Origin: Mactra quadrangularis | Lineage: Eukaryota; Mollusca; Bivalvia; Venerida; Mactridae | Direction of reading: 5' to 3' | DNA: 64,000 nucleotides | Assembly: GCA_025267735.1 (NCBI GenBank) | Contig: CM046304.1 | Span: forward strand, 14,942,001 to 15,006,000 | Part shown: piece by piece, positions 1-13,042 of the stretch | Position numbering within the stretch: position 1 is the first letter of the stretch | Layout: each line of letters opens with the position of its first letter | The notes under the pieces: generated by a model | The model's database searches: none | What the model was told of the DNA's origin: nothing | Seen by the model: only the letters and a program-made list of their open reading frames with translations | Translations under genes and position numbers: made by a program

Positions 1-1865
1 CACAGAGGCACTACACAGTTGTATTGACGTCACAACGGCAAGTCCCCGTCCCTCAATAAAAAGGTCACACACTAAGCTGAAAACACACACCTGAAATAAA
101 TGAATTTCAAACAAGTGTATATTTACAATTCAGCATTGCGCTTAACATCTTTGATGTGCCTTCTCAAGAAAGCCTTAACAGTTCTGCGCTTACATAAAAT
201 CAAACATCTTTAAGTAAGGTATTTATTTTCTGATAAAACAAGTGTAAAACATAATTGAGAAAAAATACCCCACTACAAATGCCTTAGAATCGGAGTTTTC
301 AAACAGATGTACATGTATTAGAAAAATCAGAACATCGCAATTTGATCAATGGGAGGTAATCAATAATGTCTTATTGAAATTCTGACAAAATTGCAAGAGA
401 AACTGTCCAGACATTAAAACACCTAAACACTCAGCTCCTAAAATGCGACAATCTGGTTATTAGAGCATTTAATCAAATGTCTGATTAATTAAAAAAAATA
501 GCACTAAGACTACTACGATCTCGAGACTGACAAACTTATCTTGTAACAGAGGCATAAATCAAATTGAATGGTTGGACTCAGATCGTCCTCACGACTAGGT
601 TTGGATCAAAGATATGAAAATCTTATAAACAAAATGGAAATTTTGTATATAGAAACTAATAACTTTTTTGTAAACGATCTCACATTATGCGTTGCTTATG
701 TAATCAGCGACTATGGAGAACAAGCAATGAACACTAGGTAACCTGTAACGGAAGATGCGTTCAATCAACATGACGATTTTAACTCAAGATGCAGCGAATT
801 TGTTAGACCAAGTGGAAATAGAGAGGTCACACGTCGAACATAACTATAATGAAACAAAGCATATCGCGAAGGAGATTTTGAATATAGAACATATTATATA
901 ACTATTTCAGTGTTATTGAGGCTTACACAGCTGGTTATCATATCAATACTAGATATATTGTTACAAAAGATAAAATCTGGAAAAAAATGCAAATCTAGTA
1001 AGCCGGTGGACTACTAAATTCATCATTTATTTCTGATTAAATCTTAAATATCGATTATGACTCTAGTTTAAAACACCTTAATATAAAAATACATTTATAT
1101 TGTTACATATTCATTGGTACTGTTAAAAACATACCGTATTATATTTAGTTGGAATATTTTCGTTCTGTTTTAAGAATGGTAAGATTTATTCATCAAGAAC
1201 TTCTGATACATTACTTGACATTATTAACATTTTATGTTGTTATGAGTCGCGCCGGCCGTCATTAAGCGCTTATGTGACCAGTACTTATAAAGTAGGAGAG
1301 ATGAATTTGAGATACTGGTTTTAAATAAAGCAAGTTATTTTTACATTATAAAAAACTGTAAAAGTCTGTATAACGATTGTGCACATAACTAGTATTCGAT
1401 AAATAATTTTGGTAATTTGATTTTCCTGCGATATTTTGCAGAATAAATGTCTTAACGGTACAATACGTGCTTTGTTAGACAAATTCTGACATTTGAAGGC
1501 ATTTAAATGAATATTCTGTCGCATTTATATCGTTGTTACAATTGTCTCATTTAGTTTACTGGGTATTAAATATATTGTTTCACTACATTTTATTACACTA
1601 ACATCAGTTTTAAAATAATCTGAATTTTCTGAAATAGTCATACTGTGGATTATCAAATGATACATATTTGTATGTATAAATTATGCGTAATTCCATCTTT
1701 TGTCCATATGGTGTTTGTAAATTATAATTCATTTTTACTTTCAATTATTTGCCAGCGATATTGAAGTCGTTCTTATGTGGCATTGCGCTCAACACTGGCG
1801 TCAGTTTGCGCTACGAAAAAGAAGTTAAGGCAAAGTTAAAGCAATTTAATTTAATGTACAACTAA

Positions 1866-3634
1866 ATGCTGCTTGCGTACGAAATTATTTTTCCTTTCTT
1901 TCAGTTGGCATATTCATCTCGATTATTCACCATATTTCGTCGGCGGCGGTATGTTATATATGTTAAATTCAGTAATAAAGTAAGCCACATGTTCATGTAC
2001 CTGCGAGTAACAGAAAGATAGCCAAAGTTTGTTTTCCATTTATTTAAGTGTTTGCTGTTTGGTAACCCTTTTCTTTCTGTTATTTTCTGTCTAAGAAGAT
2101 GTTTATCGTTGAAAACCCATACGTTTGACTTTAGTACACTTGGTTACCGAGAATAAAAAAAGCACTGGTCTTTTGACCAAAGGTTTTAAACAGTACTAAG
2201 TACATACATTTGGCAGTGACTTTTCGATTGAATAAAAGGATAAGAGAAAATATACGTAGAAGGTTTTTATGACAATTTTTCACGATGGCATGTAGGTAAT
2301 GAATGATTTAACTGGGCAGCCTTTAAAAGTGTTATTTTAGTTCTGACTATATTAAGTGTTAAAATGATACATGTAATATTGATAATACATCGTTACCACT
2401 AGTCCTCGTTTGCTCCATGCACAAAAATAAATAAGTGTAGGTACCCTACCGGTTTTACTATAATTCTTTTTGTTTCTTTTGTAGTTTACCTGGAATCATC
2501 ATCATCGTCATTATTGTATTTGGTATTGCTGTCACAAGATATGATACAACAGCGACAAATAACATACCAGAGAGTTTTACGTCAGATAACCTAGATGAGC
2601 TTCGTAATATTTCAAGCTTTATCAAAAATGGTACTGACGATAGGTTAATGAAGACAAAAGTTGAAATGACCACACACATTGCCTTCCTAAAAGTTCACAA
2701 AGCTGGCTCAACGACAATGCAAAATATATTCTTTAGGTTTGGGTTAAAACACAACCTGACGTTCGTTTTACCAATAACTGGTAATTACTTCCGACAAACT
2801 TCACAAGTTCTACCTGTGACGAACGGAAATCACTTTGATATCTTGGCTTGCCATTCTGTTTATAGTCGAAAGCTCTATAGGTCAGTACTTCCAAATGACA
2901 CCGTAAATATAGCAATTATTCGTGATCCGTTAGAAAGAATGATCAGTGCAGCATATTATTATCGTGATGTATGGCATTCCCCACCTTTGACGAAAGTTCC
3001 ACGAGCGAACTTTATACACAATCTCATCTCACGTCCAGATCTTTATGAAACATCAACATATTCAAAGACAAAGAATGCAATGGGCGAAGATTTTGGCTTT
3101 TCATATAATATTACCAAATATGATACACAAAAGATAAAAACTCACTTACTTATGTTACAAAATGATTTCAAACTTGTTATGGTAATGGAAAGATTTGACG
3201 AATCTTTAGTTCTAATGAAGAGATATTTGAACTGGGGCATGGAAGATATTGTTTATTTATTGACAAATTCTCATAGTCACCAACCAGTTGTTTTAAACAA
3301 CACAGAGATAGAAAAGTTTAAATCTACTTGTTTTCTGGATTATGCTGTCTATGATTTCTTTATAAAGATTTTCGAAGATCGTATACGTAAAGAGGGATCT
3401 ACACTCAAACAAGAAGTGGCACACTTTAAAAATATTCTAAAACTTGTAAGCAGTTTTTGCTCAAACGACCAATTATCAAATGTACCAAATGTGACATTGA
3501 ATATAGACGGATCTGAATGGAACGACCCATTCAGAATAACTAACGATGACTGCATATTTATGAAAACAAAAGAGTTCAAATTTATAGCCTCATTGAGATC
3601 AAGACATTTGGCTAGAAACAATATAACCTCGTAA
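1866..3634 (+). CDS. Galactose-3-O-sulfotransferase-like, copy A (two exons, intact)
   Basis: Exons 1,866-1,948 and 2,485-3,634, joined GT-AG with matching phase (two bases plus one), give about 410 residues. Exon 1 ends in an arginine run (IFRRRR). Exon 2 opens with a hydrophobic stretch (LPGIIIIVIIVFGIAV), the arrangement of a type II Golgi membrane anchor. The luminal part has the 5'-phosphosulfate loop FLKVHKAGSTT and the 3'-phosphate motif IIRDPLERMISA, as in the galactosylceramide/galactose 3-O-sulfotransferase family, which transfers sulfate from PAPS to galactose on glycolipids or glycoproteins. Several N-glycosylation sequons are present (NLTF, NDTV, NITK, NNTE, NVTL). The start chosen is the ATG at 1,866, conserved in all three copies; an in-frame TAA lies directly before it. 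A polypyrimidine-CAG at about 1,894-1,904 could be an acceptor for an unseen upstream exon instead. Acceptor substrate is not predictable. Confidence 0.85.
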
Positions 3635-3649
3635 TTTATTCTATCGCTT

Positions 3650-4894
3650 AGCCGCAAAATGCATGCAACATCTTCCGAAAAGAATCCGAACGGTAAGTGC
3701 CCTGGCTATGCTTGGTTGGAAACCATTTTTAGAAAACATCGAATACAGAAAGCTTATATATGAGTTTCGACTACAATTATTTACAGTGAGAGAGTATCGA
3801 AAACAACTTGGTTTTATACCAGATATGTTCTCATTACTTAATAAATTCTAATTGTCAACTACTGGAAACAATACCATGACAAAGTACCCTACCATCAAAA
3901 TATCAATGAAAAGCCATAGTAAAATCCCGTATAAATGACTTTTTTAAAATGCAGTGGATTAACAGAACTAGTAATGATCCAGACTTTGCAAGACTCCAAC
4001 CAACACAAGACAGTATAACACCATCGATTCTATGGATAACAGCTCATGATCGAAAGTCCATCTTATATGAACTAAAAATTGCTCGTGTCATTTCATATAC
4101 CTATAATAGATTTTCAGAGCAAAAGTGTTCATTATGTGAAATAACAATATTCGACGTTTATAGACACATTATTGCTGATTGTGCGTACTCATGCATTGTC
4201 CATTATCGCGAACTTTTTCTAAGGAAAGTAAAGGATGACTATTCCTCAGAGCTTCACAAATTTATTACTGAACAGAAAGGTGAAAAATTAATTTTAAGTA
4301 TCTTCAGTAGAAACCTTTTCAAACAATTCAATATAAGTGATGAAAAATGTGTTGATCTTTTCAAACTATACATAGATTTAGAATACAACAGATCAAGACT
4401 TACTTCACTGTAGTAATCACAAAAATATGATGTGTTCATTTCTAATGTAATGTATAACATTGATTACTACACTTGTTTACATGCTTATATATATATATAA
4501 AGATGCAGATTTATGTATGTATACGCTATAATCTAATTGCTCTTTAATTGATAGTGCTGATAAATAGTACATTGAACCATTGTATAAAGTAAATATCTAT
4601 CATGGATAAAAGTAGATTTTTTGTTGATGCATCGAAATATGAATCATAACTGATATGTCAATCGAATCTGTTTATTTTTGAAAATATACAACATAATTAT
4701 GTAGCCATATATATGTATCATATGAATGTATTGTTTTGGTGGTTTTTCCACCTCCTATTCACTCACCTGTTTATTCATTATTTTGTTGTACTTATATACG
4801 AGTTCATACTTTGTATTTTATAAATATTCATCCATATACATGTATATAAATCACCATAAGGAGGAATTAAAGATTATAAATAAATATGCGTAAT
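3650..4894 (+). mobile_element. 5'-truncated non-LTR retrotransposon (LINE) fragment
   Basis: Unit A carries about 1.25 kb here that is absent from units B and C at the same place. Two broken reading frames (3,663-3,851 and 3,949-4,413) read like the C-terminal part of a LINE polyprotein. The first contains QHLPKRIRTVSALAMLGWKP. The second contains a zinc-knuckle CSLC...H....C (C-X2-C-X10-H-X4-C), typical of the end of LINE reverse transcriptase proteins. The frame is interrupted between them. The 3' end is an A-rich tail (about 4,863-4,890, TAAA-like). This is a dead copy; the exact clade cannot be assigned by eye. Confidence 0.7.
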
Positions 4895-6017
4895 CGAAAC
4901 CCCTACTGGTCCAGTGAATTTTAGAATGTGAATGGTCAAATTATCCACCAACATTTTCAGCTATAGTCTTTTCATATTCAATAAAAATCGGGGTTTTGTT
5001 GTTGTTGTTATAATGTTTATAGATCTACTTTTAGAATACATTATCCTAATTTATCAAATTGCACTACATATTTTACATGTGATGCGATTTCCTTCCTGTT
5101 AGTAAACATTTGTTTGGTCCAGTAAAACATTTCATTCAGCTGCACCAAATGAACTGCGCTGCAAAATGATTGTCATGTTGACTGCTAAATGCCATTGTGT
5201 CTTTGAGAAATGTCTTTATATGTACCTCCCGGGCAATCGATTAACACAGAAAAACTTTACCTGAATATTGACAAAGAATTGTGCTTTTTCTCGAAGGAAG
5301 CCATAGAAGAGTAAAGACACAGCACCTTCATGACAGTTTGGCACTAGTATTGAGGATTATTATTTATGAACCTAAATTAAGAATGTGGATATGTTTTTAA
5401 AATAGCATTCTTCATAAAAAGATCACTGTTTTGTACAATGAAAACAATACTAGAATACATAAGTTGTCCGAAGACATATTTCGCCTTAGATTCACTCTAA
5501 GTATGCATTAATGTATGAAGTCTGTGAAATAAGCAGTTATTCGGGACACATTTATTTGTTTCAGGTAACAAAACTTCCACTAGTTTAACTAGTACTAAGT
5601 ATGTATCCATTCTTTTCATCAGTACTAAACACATACTCTCCTGCTTTCATTCTGTACAAGTCGCATACTTAGACCATTGATTTTAACCAGTATTATACAT
5701 GAACGTTGACTCATCTTTTAGCACATATCTAGACCCGTACTTATGACCAGTACAAACACTAAGATCCATGACTTTAACTAGTACTAGGCAAGTACATAGA
5801 CTCATGCTGTTAACCCGTACAAAACACAAACCCAAACTCATTGTTTAACCAGTACTGAGAACACACATATACCAATTTTTACCAGTCCTAAACATGTCCT
5901 TTTCCAGAGAAAAACAAGTGATTTAAAGCGGTATTAGTAAAATTAGTCGTAACATGATTCAATTAAACATCTATCCAAAGATGTATAAATCAAGTACAGA
6001 AAACCAGTAACCAAGTA
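4895..6017. other. Non-coding 3' flank of unit A with degenerate tandem repeat
   Basis: No gene is seen. About 5,574-5,900 is a degenerate minisatellite of period roughly 43 bp around the words CAGTACTAAACACATA and GACTCATG. It recurs in unit B at 13,244-13,565, so it is part of the ancestral tandem unit. Confidence 0.6.
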
Positions 6018-6619
6018 ACACAGAGGTACTACAAAGTTTTATTGAATTCACAGCGGCAAGTCCCCGTCCCTCAATAAAAAGGTCACACACTAAGCCAAAA
6101 TCACACACCTGAAATAAATGAATTTCAAACAAGTGTATATTTACAATTCAGCACTGCGCTTAACATCTTTGATGTGCCTTCTCAAGAAAGCCTTAACAGT
6201 TCTGCGCTTACATAAAATCAAACATCTTTAAGTAAGGTATTTATTTTCTGATAAAACAAGTGTAAAACATAATTGAGAAAAAATACCGCACTACAAATGC
6301 CTTAGAATCGGAGTTTTCAAACAGATGTACATGTATTAGAAAAATCAGAACATCGCAATTTGATCAATGGGAGGTAATCAATAATGTCTTATTGAAATTC
6401 TGACAAAATTGCAAGAGAAACTGTCCAGACATTAAAACACCTAAACACTCAGCTCCTAAAATGCGACAATCTGGTTATCAGAGCATTTCATCAAATGCCT
6501 GATTAATTAGAAATAGCACTAAGACTACTACGATCTCGAGACTGACAAACTTATCTCGTAACAGAGGCATAACTCAAATTGAATGGTTGGACTCAGATCG
6601 TCCTCACGACTAGGTTCAG

Positions 6620-9145
6620 CGCCCATTCTCAAATTTTGGGCCGAAACGGAGTGGTGAAATTACAAAATTTCAACGGGAATCAACTGTTAACAAAGTAAGT
6701 CACTCACAAAGAATGAAAACGATTATAAACTTACATAAAAATAAATACAATATTTTCTTTTTCTCTCATATTGGTATTTAAAAAAATATAGCATTTTCTA
6801 ATGTGATATTACAACAATCAATATGTAGTTTAACGATAATAGTAGCATTGGTGATCAATAAAGAAAATATAAGCCATAATCAGTCTTAAATCAACTTTAA
6901 GTCATTGTCACGTAAAATTCACTCTTATCTTCTCATTCACAGGGAGAACTTAAATTATGTCAAGAAATTAATAACTATCTTCAAATGTAATGTTCAAAAC
7001 CTCGGTAAGAGTCCAAATAAGAACTCGAGCCTTGTTCATGCCATTCTACGTTTTAATATTGCATTAAATTCAGGATGTCACGTAAAATTCACCTTTATTA
7101 ATCGAGGGTTCCAAAGGCCTTAATTCTGTCATTATCTGACATCTCAAACCTTTAACTCATAGTTCATTGTTTAATCCCCTGTATGTGATTCTAAAGGCGT
7201 CGCCTTTTTTCTTATCTAAACTTTATGCTATCAAAACTATTTCACTAAATAAAATCATATTTTTTAGAAAATTTTGTAGATCAATCAAAAAGATTGACAC
7301 TAATTATTCAGACATAAAATGTCATTATTTCAATTCAGACTGATTATCTAAGATTTATACTGTTTTCACTGCAGCAGCTACAAACATCTTCGCTCATTGG
7401 ACTTATCTTTTATTTTTGGATGTCCATCTGTTCGGGATACAATTTACACCACTTAACAAAAATAATCCATTACACATTTGAAGAACATTTATGTAAAACA
7501 TTCCCTACCAATTTAAATGATATCTTTATGATGCATTTGATAACAGTATATTTTTTAACGTGTATATGCAGTCATATATAATAATTTAACTATAATTACT
7601 GTTATAACTAATATTTATTAATATTAATTGTTTTAAGAAAAAATTGTTCTTTCTTAAATTTGATTACATCAATACTTATGATAATAAATGCCTGTTAAAA
7701 TATATAGGTGTCAAAACAGTAGCCATCATTTAAACTTTCTACGAAGATGAGGTACATTTTATCTCTGACTTGTACGAGCAACTGATAAGAATCTGGTAGA
7801 CCCCTCTATGACTTAAAAGGTTGAAATAGTTTCATGAACATTTATCACATTACAATTAAGTAGGTTCCGTCTATCAGATTAATGAGATATGTGCAAAAAT
7901 AATGTTTAATATTCGCAATTACAACATAAATCAGTGTTATTCCATTAAACAATTTTGTATCATGATGCTTAGGATAATATAATATTAAAAAATATATTTA
8001 AAATTGACTATTTAACAATCTTATAATGCAAACTTGCTGTTTAATCTGTTGAATTTTACGTGACATAAGAGTGAATTTTACGTGACATTTTGATCGCAGC
8101 ATCGCATATCAACAAATAAATATAACATTGAAAGCGTAATATCATGTGAAAACATAGGCTTTTCTGGTTAATACTGCAGAAATAAAACATTCCATCAATA
8201 AAAATTTAAAACACCAACTGAATTAAGGACAACAGGTCAAAAACTAGGAAAACTTAACTTTAAATGCGATGTATTGTTCCCCTATTCAAGAAAATGGCTG
8301 TACTAAACTTAACACGACGTCATAGGATATGTCTAAAAGAAAACTACCAATTTTGCCTTTGTCGATTGAAGTTAAAGTAAATTTTCCTTTAAAGCGTCAC
8401 GTAAGTATTCAGTCACGTAAACTTCAAATTGAGCTTTAAGGCAGAAAAAATAACAATTTTTTGTTTTGTTTCTATCTAAGTGGTGTGAGTGCAATAAGTA
8501 CATTATGAGGTTAAATTATATACAGGAGTATGCATTGAAACGATACTGGAAATGAACTGACGGCCGTCACGTAAAGCTTCATGAAAAATTTCCCCATACC
8601 AGTTCAAAAATGTTTGAAAAGGAATGCTGAAATAAATACTTTCCCCTTTTGGAAACATGTTTTTGACATGATTTCTATAACATTAAGCTAACAGTATAAA
8701 TGTTTGAATGCAAGATTCTACACCTATTAACTATTCATAAAATGCCGACAAACTTGGTGTCACAGTCTGTGACAGGTACATTAATGCCCAAATTTTTTGT
8801 TTGCTCAGTTTGAAATTATTTTTATTATGGTTGCTACAGTTTATGATGTGTGCACATAAAATCAAAATATTTCTTTCTTTCAAATATTACACTTTAACAC
8901 GATGGTGCAAAGCATTTGATATCGAAAAACGTTTGTGACACTAAATTTTGCTAGGGGTAATTACATAAAACAAGCTGATGCAGACTAAAATTAGTTGTGA
9001 TCCTTATGAATTGTGTTTTATTTTACATTGATATGATGTACCAGTAACATAATATTCAAATGTTTTATATAATATAAGCAAATATGCTTTTATAACAGAA
9101 GTTGTACTTGTGACACGTTTTCGGCCCAAAATTTGAGAATGAACG
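6620..9145. mobile_element. 2.5-kb terminal-inverted-repeat DNA element, non-autonomous
   Basis: Units A and C run uninterrupted across this point (about 595 and 14,270), so this segment is an insertion. Its ends (6,620-6,646 and 9,119-9,145) are inverted copies of 27 bp with two mismatches, sharing the core TCTCAAATTTTGGGCCGAAA. No open frame resembling a transposase was found. The interior holds seven copies of GTCACGTAA in both orientations (6,907; 7,077; 8,050; 8,071; 8,396; 8,412; 8,566), several extended to GTCACGTAAAATTCAC. The target duplication is unclear (AGGTTCAG on the left, CGTTAA-like on the right). Superfamily not assigned. Confidence 0.8.
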
Positions 9146-10396
9146 TTAAATCAAAGATTTGAAAATCTTATAAACAAAATGGAAATTTTGTATATAGAAA
9201 CTAATAACTTCTTTGTAAACGATCTCACATTATGCGTTGCTTATGTAATCAGCGACTATGGAGAACAAGCAATGAACACTAGGTAACCTGTAACAGAAGA
9301 TGCGTTCAATCAACCTGACGATTTTAACTCAAAATGCAGCGAATTTGTTAGACCAGATGGAAAAAGAGAGGTTACATGTCAAACATAACTATAATAAAAC
9401 AAAGCATATCGCAAAGGAGATTTTGAATATAGAAGATATTATATAACTATTTCAGTGTTATTGAGGCTTACACAGCTGGTTATCATTTCAATACTAGATA
9501 TATTGTTACAAAAGATAAAATCTGGTAAATATGCAAATCTAGTAAGCCGGTGGACCACTAAATTCATTACTTATTTCTGATTAGATCTTAGATATCGATT
9601 ATGGCTCTAGTTTAAAACACTTTAATATAAATATATATTTATATTGTTACATATTTACTGGTACTGTTAAAACATACCGTATTATATTTAGTTGGAATAT
9701 TTTCGTTCTGTTTTAAGAATGGTAAGATTTATTCATCAAGAACTTCTGATACATTACTTGACATTATTAACATTTTATGTTGTTATCAGTCGCACCGGCC
9801 GTCATTAAGCGCTTATGTGACCAGTACTTATAAAGTAGGAGAGATGAATTTGAGATACTGGTTTTAAATAAAACAAGTTATTTTTACATTATAAAAATCT
9901 GTAAAAGTCTGTATAACGATTGTGCACATGACTGATATTCGATAAATAATTTTGGTAATTTGATTTTCCTGCGATATTTTGCAGAATAAATTTTTTAACG
10001 GTACAATACGTGCTTTGTTAGACAAATTCTGACATTTGAAGGCATTAAATGAATATCCTGTCGCTTTTATATCGTTTTATATAGTTTACTGGGTATTAAA
10101 TATATTGTTTCACTACATTTTATTACACTAACATCAGTTTTAAAATAATCTGAATTTTCTGAAATATTCATACTGTGGATTATCAAATGATACATATTTG
10201 TATTTATAAATTATGCGTAATTCCATCTTTTGTCCATATGGTTGTTGTGAAATTATAGTTCATTTTTACTTTCAATAATTTGCCAGCACTATTGAAGTCG
10301 TTCTTATGTGGCATTGCGCTCAACACTGGCGTCAGTTTGCGCAACGAAAAAGAAGTTAAGGCAAAGTTAAAGCAATTTAATTTAATGTACACCCTA

Positions 10397-12169
10397 ATGT
10401 TGCTTGCATATGAAATTATTTTTCCTTTCTTTCAGTTGGCATGTTCATCTCGATTATTCACCATATTTCGTCGGCGGAGGTATGTTGTATATGTTAAATT
10501 CAGTAATAAAGTAAGCCACATGTTCATGTACCTGCGAGTAACACAAAGATACACAAAGTTTGTTTTCCATTTATTTAAGTGTTTGCTGTTTGGCAACCCT
10601 TTTCTTTTCTGTTATTTTCTGTCTAAGAAGATGTTTATCGTTGAAAACCCATACGTTTGACTTTAGTACACTTGGTTACCAAGAATAAAATAAGCACTGA
10701 TCTTTTGACCAAAGGTTTTAAACAGTACTAAGTACATACATTTGGCAGTGACTTTTCGATTGAATAAAAGGATAAGAGAACATATACGTAGAAGTTTTTT
10801 TTATTACAATTTTTCGCGAGGGCAAGTAGGTAATGACTGATTTAACTGGGCAGCCTTTAAATGTGTTATTTTAGTTCTGACTATATTAAGTGTTAATATG
10901 ATACATGTAATATTGATAATACATCGTTACCACTTGTCCTCGTTTGCTCCATGCACCAGAATAAGTAAGTGGTAGGTACCCTACCGGTTTTACTATAATT
11001 CTTATTGTTTCTTTTATAGTTTACCTGGAATCATGATCATCGTCATAATTGTATTTGGTATTGCTGTCACAAGATATGATACAACAGCGACAAATAACAT
11101 ACCAGAGAGTTTAAGGTCAGATAACCTAGATAAGCATCGTAATATTTCAAGCTTTATAAAAAATGGTACTGACGAAAGGTCATTGAAGACAAAAGTTGAA
11201 ATGACCACACACATTGCCTTCCTAAAAGTTCACAAAGCTGGCTCAACGACAATGCAAAATATATTCTTTAGGTTTGGATTAAAACACAACCTGACGTTCG
11301 TTTTACCAATAATTGGTAATTACTTCCGACAAACTTCACAAGTTCTACCTGTGACTAACGGAAATCACTTTGATATCTTGGCTTGCCATTCTGTTTATAG
11401 TCGAAAGCTCTACAGGTCAGTACTTCCAAATGACACCGTAAATATAGCAATTGTTCGTGATCCGTTAGAAAGAATGATCAGTGCAGCATATTATTATCGT
11501 GATGTATGGCAATCTTCACCTTTGACGAAAGTTCCACGAGCGAACTTTATACACAATCTCATCTCACGTCCAGATCTTTATGAAACATCGACATATTCAA
11601 AGACAAAGAATGCAATGGGTAAAGACTTTGGCTTTTCATCTTCTATAACCAAATATGATACACAAAAGATAAAAGCTCACTTACTTATGTTACAAAATGA
11701 TTTCAAACTTGTTATGGTAATGGAAAGATTTGACGAATCTTTAGTTCTAATGAAGAGATATTTGAACTGGGGCATGGAAGATATTGTTTATTTATTGACA
11801 AATTCTCATAGTCACCAACCTGTTGTTTTAAACAACACAGAGGAAGAATTGTTTAAATCTACTTGTTTTCTGGATTATGCAGTCTATGACTTCTTTACAA
11901 AGATATTCGAAGAATGTGTACGTAAAGAGGGATCAACACTGAAACAAGAAGTGGCACACTTTAAAAATATTCTAAAACTTGTAAGCATTTTTTGCACAAA
12001 CGACCAATTATCAAATGTACCAAATGTGACATTGAATATAGACGGATCTGAATGGAACGACCCATTCAGAATAACTAACGATGACTGCACATTTATGAAA
12101 ACAAAAGAGCGCAAAGTTATAGCCTCATTGAGATCAAGACATTTAGCTAGAAACAATATATATTCGTAA
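10397..12169 (+). CDS. Galactose-3-O-sulfotransferase-like, copy B (two exons, intact)
   Basis: Exons 10,397-10,479 and 11,020-12,169; the junction completes a serine codon and the product is about 410 residues. Residues 1-28 form a tail ending in arginines, 29-46 a membrane anchor, and the rest a luminal catalytic domain. The PAPS 5'-phosphosulfate loop FLKVHKAGSTT is at about 95-105 and the 3'-phosphate motif IVRDPLERMIS at about 172-182. Same exon lengths as copy A and only scattered substitutions, so this is a recent duplicate. Two conserved ATGs are in frame (10,385 and 10,397); the second is used here because copy A has a stop between them. The intron of 540 bp ends in a pyrimidine-rich tract. 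The expected role is Golgi sulfation of galactose on glycans or glycolipids. Family assignment rests on motifs read by eye. Confidence 0.87.
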
Positions 12170-12732
12170 GTTATTCCATGTACTAAATTTTAGCAGTGTT
12201 CGAATATAGCCGATGGAAGGTGTAACCAATGGAAGGTGTAACTTCTGTGTAATGCAAATCCACATTGGTCCAGTGAATTTTAGAATGCGAATGGTCCAAT
12301 GGTGCATCAGCTTTTTTAGAAATGATCTTTCATATTCAATAGAATCGGTTTTATGTTGTTGTTGTTATACTGTTTATCTAATTTTAGGATACATTATCCT
12401 AATTTATTAAAATGCACTACATATTTACATGCGATGTGATTTCCTTCCTGCTAGTAAACTTTTGTTCGGCCCAGTAAGATATTTTTTTTCTGCAGGACCA
12501 AATGTACTGTCCTGAAAAAAGTTTGTCTTGTAGACTGCATAATGACATTTTGTTTTTGAGAAATGTCTTTATATGTACCTCCCGGGCAATCGATTTACAC
12601 AAAAAACTTGATCAGAATTTTTACAAATAATTGTGCTTTTCCAAAGACATGGAAGAGTAAAGACACAGTACATTCAAGACGGTTTGGCACGAGTATTGAC
12701 GATTTTATCAATCATGAACTAACTGAAGATTA

Positions 12733-13042
12733 AGCCGCCCGGCTAGCTCAGTTAGTAGCACGCAAGTCTACTGATCGAGGGGTCGTGGGTTCGATTCCCG
12801 GGCGGGGCATATTTTCGTCGAGCTTGGTCATGAAAATATTTCTACGGTCATTCTCTCTCTTACCAATGATTTTTATGTAGGGCAGTTGTCAGTCACTGAC
12901 GAAAGTATGCGCTTAGTAGTTAGTTAACTGCTAAATCCGGAGATTTAGCCTTTCCAGGAGGAGTGAGTAGGTTGACTGACCGCCATTAAATGACCTATAT
13001 TATGTGTTGCTACGGCCTGAAACCCAACAAACAAACAAACAC
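12733..13042 (+). mobile_element. tRNA-headed SINE, family 1, full length
   Basis: A tRNA-like head has A-box TAGCTCAGTTAGTAGC and B-box GGTTCGATTCC, followed by a ~230-bp body and an (ACAA)n tail. The 12-bp flanks AACTGAAGATTA (12,721) and AACTTAAGATTA (13,043) are a target-site duplication. Unit A has an empty site at about 5,375, so insertion followed the A/B duplication, or the site was resolved in A. It is not a functional tRNA gene. Other copies in this window are at 33,101, 38,310, 54,170, 60,905, 61,357 and 62,067. Confidence 0.85.

Larger units (their letters stand above)
1..6017. repeat. Tandem unit A of the sulfotransferase array
   Basis: The first bases of the window reappear almost unchanged at 6,018 and 13,690, so three direct units lie head to tail. 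Unit A holds the intact sulfotransferase gene at 1,866-3,634. Bases 1-1,865 are conserved non-coding 5' flank and show no gene. A LINE fragment occupies about 3,650-4,894, and the unit ends in a degenerate tandem repeat. The true left edge of the array may lie before the window, because the tail sequence that precedes units B and C would be expected upstream of base 1. Confidence 0.9.

Noticed and set aside
2458..3657. Minus-strand open frames opposite the sulfotransferase exons (also at 11,014, 11,884, 17,517, 18,647)
   Set aside because: Antisense shadows of the coding exons with no independent splice or protein signature.
6905..7123. 72-codon frame inside the 2.5-kb element
   Set aside because: No transposase motif; it runs through the GTCACGTAA repeats and is likely chance.
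10280..10660. 126-codon open frame beginning at a TTG upstream of sulfotransferase copy B (and its shorter counterpart at 16,543)
   Set aside because: It starts at a non-ATG codon and has an in-frame stop in copy A. Only the part from the conserved ATG to the donor at 10,479 is supported as coding; the rest is intron read-through.
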